A DNA stretch of 39,750 bases from NCBI GenBank assembly GCA_964492065.1, contig CAZBHH010000024.1, forward strand, positions 1 to 39,750, read 5' to 3'. Position 1 is the stretch's first letter, and each line of letters starts with the position of its first letter. The notes under the pieces were generated by a model, which saw only the letters and a list, made by a program, of their open reading frames with translations, did not search any database and was not told the origin of the DNA. The translations under genes and the position numbers were made by a program. This document shows, piece after piece, positions 18,099-26,816 of this stretch. This stretch comes from JADKAC01 sp964492065 (GTDB lineage Bacteria > Bacteroidota > Bacteroidia > Chitinophagales > BACL12).

Positions 18099-20033
18099 GT
18101 GTGTAACTTAGCACTGCATACTTGCGTTTTGAGAAATTTTCTGATCATAACCATTATCATTGCGCTGTTGGGTTTCCTGACGTTTTGCAATACCAACCGC
18201 TCCACTGAAACTGCGGAGAGTCCATATCTCAATCAAAATGATTCGGTGCAATACGTCGGTATGGAGACGTGCAGGATGTGTCATGCCGACAAATTTGCGA
18301 CATACATCCACACGGGCATGGGTATGTCGTTCGGGTTGGCGACTCGTACGAAATCCGCAGCCCGTTTTGGCCCACATGATGTAGTGTATGATTCCATTCG
18401 CAATTTTTATTACAAGCCTTACTGGAAAGATGATTCGCTGTACATCAAGGAGTATCGCCTCTTCAATGGAGATACGGTGTATGAGCGCAACGAGCGCATT
18501 CACTACATCGTCGGCTCCGGGCAGCATACCAATTCGCACATGCTGCTCGTCAACGGGTATTTATTCCAGGCGCCGATAACGTTTTACACACAAAAGCAGA
18601 AATGGGATCTCGCTCCCGGAATGGAGGGCGGATTTAATTCGAGGTTTTCACGTATCATAGAAAGCGAGTGCCTCGCCTGTCATAACGGATTACCTCAACC
18701 CGTGGCGGGCTCTGTAAACAAATACGTGAAAATTCCGCAAGGTATTGATTGCGAGCGCTGCCACGGGCCGGGAAGCCTGCATGTGGCGAATGTGAGCAAG
18801 GGAGTTTTTGCAGATACGGCAAAGGGTATTGATTACACCATCGTCAATCCGGCCAACTTATCCGTTGACTTACAGAACAACCTGTGCTTTCGCTGTCATT
18901 TGCAGGGCGTGGATGTTTTGAACGACGGTGCGAGTTATTTCGATTTTAAACCCGGGGATCACATCCGCGATCACTGGAATATTTTTCTTCCCCGCTACGA
19001 CGGTAAAAACGATTTGTTTTTAATGGCTTCTCAAGCCGACCGGTTGTTGCAGAGCAAGTGCTATATCGAAACAAAACAATTGTCGTGCATCACCTGTCAT
19101 AACCCACACCTGACGGTTAAGGAGACTCCGGTATCTCAGTTTAATGCGCCCTGTATCGGCTGCCATAACGGTTCAAACGGATGTACCGAAACGATTGCTG
19201 CCAGAAACCTGCAACAGGATAATTGTTCGGGATGCCATATACCGAAATCCGGGAGTATTGATATTCCGCACGTCTCCATCTCAGACCACAAAATACAAAT
19301 ACCCGGAAAAGATGCATTGAAGGAGGATGGCACATTTGTGCGTTTGATAGCGCTGACGGATTCCAATGCCTCAGCGGTTACGATGGCGAAAGGGTACATG
19401 AAATATTTTGAGGCTTTTACCCATCAACCGGTGATGCTGGACTCTGCCCGGATGTGGCTGCAAAAGGCAAATCAAAAAGATGAAGCCTATTACAAGGCGC
19501 TGATACACTATTATTACCTCACCGGGAACTTTGCGCAGATTATTGAAAGCGCCGTACAGTTACAAACGATGAAAATACCGGATGCCTGGACGTATTACCG
19601 CATCGGCGAGAGTTATTTCTCGATGCAGGATTTTCCCAATGCAGTTACGTATTTTAAGAAGGCGGTCGATGTGTTGCCCTATAATCTCGATTTTAACCTG
19701 AAACTCGGTTCGGCATATTACAAGGTTGAAAACTTTGAGGCAGCGCAGTCAGTATTTGCATTTATCGTCAATGAGAATCCCAACTACGAAAAAGCCTGGA
19801 TGAATATCGGCGCCGTGCAGTTGCAAAACGGCAATTACGGTGAGGCTGAATCCGCCCTGTTGCAGGCCATACGGCTGGACCCCGATTACCTGCAGGCAAG
19901 GCTCACACTTGCCGATTTATACGTAAAAACACGCCAGAAACAAAAGGCAAAAGATGCGTTGAAATACCTGCAGGAGTTCTATCCGCAGGATAACTACGTC
20001 AAGCAAATGCAAGCGAGGGTAAACAGTCTTTAA
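18099..20033 (+). CDS. Seven-haem c-type cytochrome with C-terminal TPRs
   Basis: This is a protein of up to 644 aa with seven CxxCH haem sites: Cys58, 191, 218, 263, 330, 352 and 376 (first cysteines). The arrangement resembles the cytochrome c554/doubled-CxxCH group. Residues about 450-640 are TPR repeats (YYRIGESYFSMQDFPNAVTY, AWMNIGAVQLQNGNYGEAES). One hydrophobic N-terminal segment (about 13-30) exports it, possibly as a lipoprotein, though the Cys after LTF is not a good lipobox. The start is uncertain: GTG at 18099, or TTG at 18129, which gives a more normal signal. It would be a periplasmic or outer-surface electron carrier with a docking module. No cytochrome maturation genes are nearby. 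It lies 8 nt after the DCC gene. Confidence 0.88.
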   Translation: MCNLALHTCVLRNFLIITIIIALLGFLTFCNTNRSTETAESPYLNQNDSVQYVGMETCRMCHADKFATYIHTGMGMSFGLATRTKSAARFGPHDVVYDSIRNFYYKPYWKDDSLYIKEYRLFNGDTVYERNERIHYIVGSGQHTNSHMLLVNGYLFQAPITFYTQKQKWDLAPGMEGGFNSRFSRIIESECLACHNGLPQPVAGSVNKYVKIPQGIDCERCHGPGSLHVANVSKGVFADTAKGIDYTIVNPANLSVDLQNNLCFRCHLQGVDVLNDGASYFDFKPGDHIRDHWNIFLPRYDGKNDLFLMASQADRLLQSKCYIETKQLSCITCHNPHLTVKETPVSQFNAPCIGCHNGSNGCTETIAARNLQQDNCSGCHIPKSGSIDIPHVSISDHKIQIPGKDALKEDGTFVRLIALTDSNASAVTMAKGYMKYFEAFTHQPVMLDSARMWLQKANQKDEAYYKALIHYYYLTGNFAQIIESAVQLQTMKIPDAWTYYRIGESYFSMQDFPNAVTYFKKAVDVLPYNLDFNLKLGSAYYKVENFEAAQSVFAFIVNENPNYEKAWMNIGAVQLQNGNYGEAESALLQAIRLDPDYLQARLTLADLYVKTRQKQKAKDALKYLQEFYPQDNYVKQMQARVNSL

Positions 20034-20056
20034 GGATTAAACACTATTTTTATCCA

Positions 20057-21007
20057 ATGCCCGGATTAAAAGAGAATTTCAAACGCAAACGAGACACCTG
20101 GGGGGCAGAGGCCAAACAATTTCTGCAGAACACGAGTTTCCCGGGGTTCAATAAAGTGCCTGTTTGGGATGTTGCCGAGTTTTTCTTCCGTGAAATCCGC
20201 AGGGACAGATTGACGATCAGGGCAAGCGCAATCTCATTTAATTTTTTGCTCGCACTGTTTCCCTCCATCATATTTTTATTTACGCTGATTCCCTACATTC
20301 CCGTGCACGACCTCGATAAATATATTCTCAATACACTGGAGGAGGTATTGCCTGAAAGCGGTTTTCAATTCCTGGAATCCACCATCTCGGATATCGTGCG
20401 CATAAAAAGAGGCGGTTTGCTTTCCTTCGGATTCCTGTTGGCATTTTTCTTCGCCACCAATGGCGTCAACGGGTTGCTGCTGGCGTTTCATAAAGACTAC
20501 CCCGAGTACAGGAGAAGAGGGCTGTTGCGAGGGCGCCTCGCAGCTTTCCGGTTAACGCTTTATTTGTTTTTCTTATTTATCGGGTCTATTCTATTGATCA
20601 TTGCAGGCGACAAAGTAATTTTCTGGTTTGCCGACCGGATGGGATTTCTCAGTACTTTTTCATTAATTATGCTGAGCGTTATTAAATGGATCGTTATACT
20701 GCTGTTGTTTTTTACCGGTATCTCATTGATTTATTACTACGGCCCAACTAAAAACTGGCGTTACAGATTTATTACTCCCGGCGGTACATTCGCCACCATT
20801 TCATCGGTTTTGACTTCACTGGGCTTTGGGTATTTTGTAAACAACTTTGCATCGTATAACGAATTGTACGGATCAATAGGCACCCTCATTGTGCTCATGG
20901 TTTGGATGAACTTAAATGCCTTTGTATTAATACTGGGATACGAAATAAACAACAGTATAATCGTCAATAAGGAAAGCGGAAAATCCGTGCTTGAAAAACA
21001 AAAATAA
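20057..21007 (+). CDS. YihY/BrkB-family membrane protein
   Basis: This is a 316-aa integral membrane protein with about six helices. The family opening FFREIRRDRLTIRASAISFN follows a 50-residue cytoplasmic lead, then SIIFLFTLIPYIPV. Later come FFATNGVNGLLLAF, the YYYGPTKNWRYRFITPGG loop and the LYGSIGTLIVLMVWMNLNAF helix. The family was once called ribonuclease BN by mistake; its real role, perhaps transport, is unsettled. It is the last gene of the seven-gene run, 23 nt after the cytochrome gene. Confidence 0.92.
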   Translation: MPGLKENFKRKRDTWGAEAKQFLQNTSFPGFNKVPVWDVAEFFFREIRRDRLTIRASAISFNFLLALFPSIIFLFTLIPYIPVHDLDKYILNTLEEVLPESGFQFLESTISDIVRIKRGGLLSFGFLLAFFFATNGVNGLLLAFHKDYPEYRRRGLLRGRLAAFRLTLYLFFLFIGSILLIIAGDKVIFWFADRMGFLSTFSLIMLSVIKWIVILLLFFTGISLIYYYGPTKNWRYRFITPGGTFATISSVLTSLGFGYFVNNFASYNELYGSIGTLIVLMVWMNLNAFVLILGYEINNSIIVNKESGKSVLEKQK

Positions 21008-21078
21008 TCGTTTTTTCGGCGGCCCCTCTACCCGTAAAAAATGTAACGGTCATCTATTAAGATAATTTTATCGGCTTA

Positions 21079-21110
21079 TTTGAAATAGTGTTTCTGCTCA
21101 TGTATCTTTG
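21079..21110 (+). promoter_or_regulatory. Promoter of tRNA-Ser
   Basis: TTTG (21079-21082), exactly 20 nt, then TATCTTTG (21103-21110). This is a perfect match to the Bacteroidota -33/-7 consensus. The tRNA begins 5 nt later. Confidence 0.85.
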
Positions 21111-21114
21111 CGCC

Positions 21115-21199
21115 GGAGAGATGGCAGAGCGGTCGATTGCGGCGGTCTTGAAAACCGTTGACCTGCGAGGGTCCGGGGGTTCGAATCCCTCTCTCTCCG
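21115..21199 (+). tRNA. tRNA-Ser (anticodon TGA)
   Basis: GGAGAGA at the 5' end pairs with TCTCTCC at 21192-21198, with G as discriminator. The anticodon stem is 21142-21146 with 21154-21158, and the loop CTTGAAA carries TGA at 21149-21151. A long variable arm follows, as in serine tRNAs. The T loop is TTCGAAT. CCA is not encoded. Confidence 0.95.
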
Positions 21200-21356
21200 C
21201 CCGGTCGTAATTGCATCCTGCCTTTGGTAATTCCCGTTGTTTTCTTCAATCCTGTTAGCCGGGTAAAATATTTTTTTAATGATTGCTTTCCCCCTTTTTG
21301 AACAGAGGCAACTCCAGTCAAAACGGCAATGCACATGCTTCAGTTTTAAACTTTTT

Positions 21357-21393
21357 ACACCGAGCCTCCGGGTTGACTTCCGGGTGGTGTTTT
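21357..21393 (+). terminator. Weak terminator-like hairpin downstream of tRNA-Ser
   Basis: ACACC (21357-21361) pairs with GGTGT (21386-21390), with an inner CCGG/CCGG pair and an uneven internal loop, then a short T-run. It may end the tRNA transcript. Confidence 0.35.
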
Positions 21394-21567
21394 GCCTGTT
21401 ATGGGTTTTTACATACCTTTTGAAACCCGGAAAATGTTAAATGTTTTTAGCGGCAAGTATATTAAAACAAAACGGAGCCGAAACCCTTTATAATCAGGCA
21501 TCTTACTGCTGCTTGCCTTTTCGCCTGCTGCCTGATTCCGCTATTCGCAATTTGGATTATTTCTAAG

Positions 21568-21597
21568 CAAAACGCCGATTGGAAAATCGGGATTTTG
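21568..21597 (+). terminator. Hairpin with GGAA tetraloop
   Basis: CCGATT (21575-21580) pairs with AATCGG (21585-21590) around GGAA. An outer CAAAA/TTTTG pair lengthens the stem. It is terminator-like but has a poor T-tract, and lies directly upstream of the candidate small-RNA promoter. Apart from these hairpins and the elements below, 21200-21776 holds no gene that I can see. Confidence 0.4.
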
Positions 21598-21629
21598 TTT
21601 GGAAATTTTTATATGTGTATCTAACTTAG
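21598..21629 (+). promoter_or_regulatory. Candidate promoter of a small RNA
   Basis: TTTG (21598-21601), 20 nt, then TAACTTAG (21622-21629), one mismatch from TAnnTTTG. The spacing is the same as in the tRNA promoter. Confidence 0.45.
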
Positions 21630-21633
21630 ATTC

Positions 21634-21715
21634 CCCTTTAAAAAAAGTTCTTCTTAACCGTGGCGGGGTAGCAACAGCGCAGAGATTATTCTCTGCGTCT
21701 GTGGCTGCCTTTTTT
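21634..21715 (+). ncRNA. Candidate small RNA ending in a strong terminator
   Basis: A transcript from the promoter at 21598-21629 would be about 80 nt. It would open with an A-rich single strand and a CTTCTT patch, and end in a long stem (21668-21685 with 21690-21708) capped by TTAT and followed by six T. The stem holds an uninterrupted 8-bp core, CGCAGAGA/TCTCTGCG. No coding frame runs through it, and I do not recognise an RNA family. It could also be only the terminator of a longer transcript or a leader of the DUF481 gene, whose own -7 box lies downstream. Confidence 0.45.
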
Positions 21716-21745
21716 AATGTGGAATTGTGGATTTCACTACGACAT

Positions 21746-21777
21746 TAGCGCATAGTTTTGCAAAAAATTATGCGCTA
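21746..21777 (+). promoter_or_regulatory. -7 box inside a 9-bp inverted repeat at the DUF481 start
   Basis: TAGCGCATA (21746-21754) and TATGCGCTA (21769-21777) form a perfect inverted repeat with a 14-nt spacer. The left arm overlaps a consensus -7 box, TAGTTTTG (21753-21760), and the right arm touches the ATG at 21777. This could be an operator or a leader hairpin that hides the start codon. Confidence 0.5.
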
Positions 21778-22535
21778 TGCTTCTTCGAAAATTTCTCCTG
21801 TTATTATTGGGATTGAGCATATCGCTGCTCGCTGTATCCCAAGTGGTAAATGTCGAGAGCTACCGGAAAAAAACCGATACAGTAGGGTGGGCCGGCAGTG
21901 CCGAAGCTACTTTGTACATCAATAAAAATAACGACTTTGTACTGGCATTAAATACGAATATCGAATTGCAGTATAAAACGAAGAAAACGCTGTGGTTAAT
22001 GTTGACCGACCTGGCAACGGTGCGTGCAAATACGGACCAGCGGTTTGTCAATGGCGGCTTCCAGCACTTCCGGTTTAATTATAAGATTACCGACCGCTTT
22101 GTATGGGAGGCATTTGTTCAGGGGCAGTTTAGCGAGCCGCTCGGCATCGACTGGAGGTATCTCGCCGGGACGGGCCCGCGGTTCAAGGTGTATGGCAAGG
22201 AAACATTCCGGTTGTATATTGCAGCGGCGTATATGTCGGAATGGGAGAGAACCAGCGAGTTGACAAAGGGCATGCATTACAACCGGGTGAGCAGTTACCT
22301 GTCGTTTACCATTGCGCCGAACGATAATGTGCATATTGCGAGCACTACTTATTACCAGCCGAGAATTGATGCGTGGAGCGATTACCGGATTGCTGAAAAT
22401 TTGCATATCAAAACGGAACTCACCGATATCATTTACTTCATTTGTGATTATACGCTGTTATTTGATACGCATCCGCCAAAGGGTATTGTCAATACGGTTT
22501 ATACGCTCGAATCCGGTTTTGGAATTGCATTTTAA
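21777..22535 (+). CDS. DUF481 outer-membrane beta-barrel protein
   Basis: This 252-aa protein has a signal peptide (about 1-21, ending LLAVSQ) and a DUF481-type barrel: WAGSAEATLYINKNNDFVLA, then alternating strands and a final aromatic residue (GFGIAF), the usual signal for outer-membrane assembly. It is slightly shorter than many DUF481 proteins. The function of the family is unknown; some members are acid- or stress-induced. Its stop overlaps the mutS stop by a few bases on the opposite strand, so transcripts converge there. Confidence 0.8.
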   Translation: MLLRKFLLLLLGLSISLLAVSQVVNVESYRKKTDTVGWAGSAEATLYINKNNDFVLALNTNIELQYKTKKTLWLMLTDLATVRANTDQRFVNGGFQHFRFNYKITDRFVWEAFVQGQFSEPLGIDWRYLAGTGPRFKVYGKETFRLYIAAAYMSEWERTSELTKGMHYNRVSSYLSFTIAPNDNVHIASTTYYQPRIDAWSDYRIAENLHIKTELTDIIYFICDYTLLFDTHPPKGIVNTVYTLESGFGIAF

Positions 22536-25144
22536 TTCGCCAGTATCTCTTTCAGTTCTTTTAATTTCATGAGCGCTTCAATAGGAGAGAGCGCATTGAT
22601 ATCCAGGCTGTCGAGGATTTCTTTTACCCGCAATAACTCGGGGTTGTCCATGCCGAATATGCTGAGTTGATACGGTTGGTTTTGCACCTTGCGCAATTTA
22701 TCTTTCAGGTTGCTGCCCAGGTTTTTTTGTTCCAGTTCCCTGAGTACTTCGTTGGCGCCTTCCACAATTTCCTTCGGCATACCCGACATTTTGGCTACAT
22801 GAATCCCGAAGCTGTGTTTAATACTTCCCGGTTGCAATGTGCGCAGGAAAATCACCTTATTGCCCACCTCTTTGGTTGATACGTGGAAGTTGTGAATTCT
22901 CGCATACCGGTTTTCCAGTTCGCTGAGTTCATGGTAGTGGGTGGCAAACAGCGTCTTGGGGTGTGCCGTTTTATTGTTGTGCAGGTATTCGCAAATGCTC
23001 CATGCGATACTGATGCCGTCAAAGGTACTCGTGCCGCGACCGATTTCGTCCAGCAGGATTAAACTGTTGGGCGAGATATTGTTCATGATGCTGGCGGTTT
23101 CGGTCATCTCAACCATGAAGGTGGATTCGCCGGAGGTGATATTATCGCTGGCGCCGACACGTGTAAAGATTTTATCTACGATGCCGATATGCGCTTCGGC
23201 GGCGGGCACAAAACTCCCCATTTGCGCCATCATCACTATCAGTGCCGTCTGTCGCAGCAATGCGCTTTTTCCCGCCATATTCGGCCCGGTGATAATCATT
23301 ATCTGTTGTTCTTCGGTGTCGAGACAAATATCGTTGGGTATGTACTTTTCGCCGATGGGCAACAGTGTTTCAATCACCGGATGCCTGCCTTCCTTAATTT
23401 TTATGGCATTGCCGGTGTTTAAATCCGGCCTGCGATAGGCGTTTTGAATGGCAATGGTGGCAAAACTCAGCAGGCAGTCGAGTTGGGCAATAATTTGCGC
23501 ATTGAGTTGTATGGGTTTTACGTATTCGCCCAGGGTGTGCATCAGCGACTCGAAAATGGTCTGTTCCAGGGCGATAATTTTCTCTTCCGCTCCCAGAATT
23601 TTCTCTTCATAGGTTTTTAACTCCGGCGTGATGTAACGCTCGGCATTTGTCAGCGTTTGTTTGCGAATCCAGTCTGCCGGCGCTGCATCCTTAAATTTAT
23701 TGGTCACCTCCAGGTAATAGCCGAACACATTATTGAAACCGATTTTCAGGTTGGTAATGCCGGTGCGATCGATTTCTTTTTGTTGCAGTTGCACCAGGTA
23801 GTCTTTTCCGCTGCTGCCGATGGCTCGCAGCTCGTCCAATTCCGGGTTGACACCGGTGCGAATTATATTTCCTTTATTGACCTGATGCGGGGCATCCTCC
23901 AATATTTCAGCGTCAATTTTTTTCCGGATGATATCGCATGTGTGAATTTTATCCCCGGCTTTGCGCAGATGAATGTTCTCGTGTTGCAACAGCGTGGTGC
24001 GCAGTGGCTCCAATGCGTGCAACGCCTTGTTGAGTTGGATTACTTCGCGGGGTGTTATTTTCTGCAATGCCACCTTGCTCACCAGTCGCTCCAGGTCGCC
24101 GACAATTTTTAATGCTGCGGTCACCTGTTTTGTCAGAGCGGGATCCTTGATAAAACTTTCCACTGTATCCAGTCTCGCTTCTATGGCGTGTTTGTCTTTC
24201 AACGGCATGGTGATCCACCGCTTCAGCAACCTGGTTCCCATCGGGGTGATGGTTTTATCCATTACCGCATAGAGCGGAGTGCCGTCTTCCATGGTGGAGT
24301 GCAGCAACTCCAGGTTGCGCATAGTAAATTTATCCAGCCATACGTATTGCTCCTCTGCCAGTCGCGAGATAGAAGAGATATGGCCCAGGTTGCTGTGCTC
24401 CGTTTCTCCCAGGTAATGCAAGGTAGCACCCGCGGCGATAATTGCAAGAAGGAGTTCATCAATGCCAAAACCTTTGAGTGTAGTGGTATTGAAATGCTGC
24501 AGCAATTTATCCTTTGCGAAGTCAGCAGTAAAAATCCAGTCGTCTAATGTGTACAGATAAAATTTATTGCCGTATAACTCCTTGAATATTTTTTGATTGG
24601 ATTTCGACAAAATTATTTCTGCTGGCTGCAGGCTATGCAACAGTTTTTCAAAATAATCCGGGTGTCCCTGGGCGACAAAGAACTCTCCCGTGCTGATATC
24701 GAGAAAACTCATACCTGCCGTTTTCTTGTCTTTGGCGCCTTCCATATGAAACGATGCGAGGTAATTATTGCTTTTTGTATCCAGCATTTTCTCGCTGGTG
24801 GCAACTCCCGGGGTAATCAATTCCGTAACGCCTCGTTTGACGACGGTCTTAGCCAGCTTCGGGTCTTCCAGTTGCTCACAAATGGCCACCCGGTAGCCCG
24901 CCTTCACCAGTTTGGGCAGGTAGGCATCCAGTGCGTGAAACGGAAAACCCGCGAGTTCCACATGGCTCGCCGAGCCGTTGGCCCTACGGGTGAGGACAAT
25001 GCCCAACACCTTGGAAGTGATTACTGCATCCTGGGAAAATGTCTCGTAAAAATCGCCCACCCGAAACAGCAGGATCGCATCGGGATATTTGGATTTCACC
25101 TTGTTGTATTGCCCCATTAACGGGGTTTCTTTTCCTGCTTTCAT
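22532..25144 (-). CDS. mutS: DNA mismatch repair protein MutS
   Basis: This protein recognises mismatches and short loops and recruits MutL. The chain of about 870 aa has the mismatch-reading Phe-x-Glu near the N-terminus (GDFYETF, Phe32 and Glu34), connector and lever domains, and the ABC-type ATPase: Walker A TGPNMAGKS, SGESTFMVEM, Walker B LILLDEIGRGTST and the H-loop ATHYHEL. Length is normal. An open frame from a TTG at 25153 adds three residues, but ATG at 25144 is more likely. A TATCTTTG box (25151-25158) just upstream would make the message nearly leaderless. No mutL is nearby. Confidence 0.97.
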   Translation of the reverse strand: MKAGKETPLMGQYNKVKSKYPDAILLFRVGDFYETFSQDAVITSKVLGIVLTRRANGSASHVELAGFPFHALDAYLPKLVKAGYRVAICEQLEDPKLAKTVVKRGVTELITPGVATSEKMLDTKSNNYLASFHMEGAKDKKTAGMSFLDISTGEFFVAQGHPDYFEKLLHSLQPAEIILSKSNQKIFKELYGNKFYLYTLDDWIFTADFAKDKLLQHFNTTTLKGFGIDELLLAIIAAGATLHYLGETEHSNLGHISSISRLAEEQYVWLDKFTMRNLELLHSTMEDGTPLYAVMDKTITPMGTRLLKRWITMPLKDKHAIEARLDTVESFIKDPALTKQVTAALKIVGDLERLVSKVALQKITPREVIQLNKALHALEPLRTTLLQHENIHLRKAGDKIHTCDIIRKKIDAEILEDAPHQVNKGNIIRTGVNPELDELRAIGSSGKDYLVQLQQKEIDRTGITNLKIGFNNVFGYYLEVTNKFKDAAPADWIRKQTLTNAERYITPELKTYEEKILGAEEKIIALEQTIFESLMHTLGEYVKPIQLNAQIIAQLDCLLSFATIAIQNAYRRPDLNTGNAIKIKEGRHPVIETLLPIGEKYIPNDICLDTEEQQIMIITGPNMAGKSALLRQTALIVMMAQMGSFVPAAEAHIGIVDKIFTRVGASDNITSGESTFMVEMTETASIMNNISPNSLILLDEIGRGTSTFDGISIAWSICEYLHNNKTAHPKTLFATHYHELSELENRYARIHNFHVSTKEVGNKVIFLRTLQPGSIKHSFGIHVAKMSGMPKEIVEGANEVLRELEQKNLGSNLKDKLRKVQNQPYQLSIFGMDNPELLRVKEILDSLDINALSPIEALMKLKELKEILAN

Positions 25145-25320
25145 CACTTGCAAAGATAACGGTGATTAACCGAACCGCCCCCAAAGCCATATTCCGGTGA
25201 TTTGCCCCTTTGTTGCGATGGAGGATATGGGAACACACCGGAGTAATGCTGCATCCGATGTGGAGAAAACGCAAGTGTATTGCGCAGAAAGAACATTTAT
25301 TTTATAGATAATTTAGCGCA

Positions 25321-26700
25321 ATGAAAATAGGTATATGGAGTATATTGGTTTGCGCAGCAATCGTTGTGCGGAGTCAAATCACATTGCATGTGGTGAGTAT
25401 TCCCGCTGAAGGGCCGCCTGATCCCGCAATTTATGTGGCGGGAAATTTTACGGGATGGGATCCCGGAAATGCAGATTATTTATTGACCGACAATGGAGAT
25501 GGTACGTATTCGATTACCGTTGATCCTGAAACGGGGATGCTCGAATTTAAATTTACAAGAGGATCATGGGAGAGTGTGGAGGGAAATGCATACGGCGGTT
25601 ATTTGCCCAATCGCACCTATGATTATACCGGGGAGCCCGTTACCCTGGATATAGAAATTCTCACCTGGGAAGATTTCGGCCCGGGATGGAGCACCGCCGC
25701 CGGGAATGTATTTATTCTCGACGATTCGTTTTATATGCCTCAATTAGATCGCTACCGGAGGATTTGGATGTATCTGCCGCCGGATTACGATACGGATACC
25801 GCTTCCTATAAAGTATTATACATGCACGACGGCCAGAATGTATTTGATCTCGCAACGAGTTTTGCCGGCGAATGGGAAGTAGATGAAACACTCAATACCA
25901 TGTACGAAGCAGGCGATCCGGGATGCATTGTAGTGGCTATTGATAACGGAGGCGCCGAACGACTGAATGAGTATTCGCCCTGGGCTATGCCCGATTACGG
26001 TGTTGAAGGCGTAGGCGAGTTGTATATCGATTTTATCGTTGAGACTTTGAAGCCCTATGTGGATGCACATTACCGGACAAAACCGGAGCGTGAATTTACG
26101 GGTATTATGGGGAGCAGTATGGGTGGGCTGATCAGTACCTATGCCGGCATAGCGCATCGCGAAACATTTGGAAAAACCGGCGCTTTCTCGCCGTCTTATT
26201 GGGTTTCCGACAGTTGTTATTTTCTTGTTGACGAAACGCCGCACGATATGCCCATGCGGATATACAGTATTGCCGGCGCACTGGAAGGCGAATCCATGAC
26301 GGAGGGGTTGACGGCTATGGACAATGCATTTGTCGCAAACGGATATACGGCTGAGGAATTTAAAACGACGATTTTTCCCGACGGCACCCATAGTGAGTGG
26401 TTCTGGGCCCGCGAATTCGGCGATGCCTATCTCTGGCTTTGGGATAATGCAACATCGGTTGTACAACAAGCGCCGTTGCAGATTGAAGTGTATCCCAATC
26501 CCGCAACGGATAGGCTCTGTTTGCATATTCCCTCAACTGAAAATATCAGCGCAACTGCGGTGTACGACTTATACGGCAACCTGGTTTTTCAATACCCGGG
26601 TAAGGTTGAGTGCATTAATGTAAGCGATTTGCCAAAGGGAAATTACTTGTTGCAACTACTTGCCGGCGACGGGGTGTTTACGAGTTGTTTTATACACTAA
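25321..26700 (+). CDS. Secreted alpha/beta-hydrolase esterase with starch-binding-like module and T9SS domain
   Basis: This 459-aa protein has a signal peptide (about 1-18), an N-terminal immunoglobulin-like E-set module (about 20-115; IYVAGNFTGWDPGN resembles CBM20/CBM48), then an esterase-D/Fes-type hydrolase (about 125-365). The nucleophile is Ser266 in GSSMGG, and a likely His357 lies in DGTHSEW. The IYLPPDY-like WMYLPPDYDTDTASYKVLYM entry strand fits the same family. Residues 375-459 are a T9SS sorting domain (EVYPNPATDRLCL). It is probably a surface or released esterase acting on plant or microbial polysaccharide esters or on siderophore-like esters; the substrate is not shown. It is transcribed alone. 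Confidence 0.85.
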   Translation: MKIGIWSILVCAAIVVRSQITLHVVSIPAEGPPDPAIYVAGNFTGWDPGNADYLLTDNGDGTYSITVDPETGMLEFKFTRGSWESVEGNAYGGYLPNRTYDYTGEPVTLDIEILTWEDFGPGWSTAAGNVFILDDSFYMPQLDRYRRIWMYLPPDYDTDTASYKVLYMHDGQNVFDLATSFAGEWEVDETLNTMYEAGDPGCIVVAIDNGGAERLNEYSPWAMPDYGVEGVGELYIDFIVETLKPYVDAHYRTKPEREFTGIMGSSMGGLISTYAGIAHRETFGKTGAFSPSYWVSDSCYFLVDETPHDMPMRIYSIAGALEGESMTEGLTAMDNAFVANGYTAEEFKTTIFPDGTHSEWFWAREFGDAYLWLWDNATSVVQQAPLQIEVYPNPATDRLCLHIPSTENISATAVYDLYGNLVFQYPGKVECINVSDLPKGNYLLQLLAGDGVFTSCFIH

Positions 26701-26816
26701 CCGAAAGTGCCGCAGCGCCATTGGATACTATGCACAGTATGGAATGCGGCAATGCGTGCGATATATCAAGGGTGAAAAAAAGCGCTACTATTCTTTTTGA
26801 AGTGTATTACGCTTCG

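Noticed and set aside
21492..21537. Inverted pair AATCAGGCA/TGCCTGATT in the tRNA-DUF481 gap
   Set aside because: A perfect 9-bp pair, but the loop is 28 nt without inner pairing or a T-run, so I do not assign a function.
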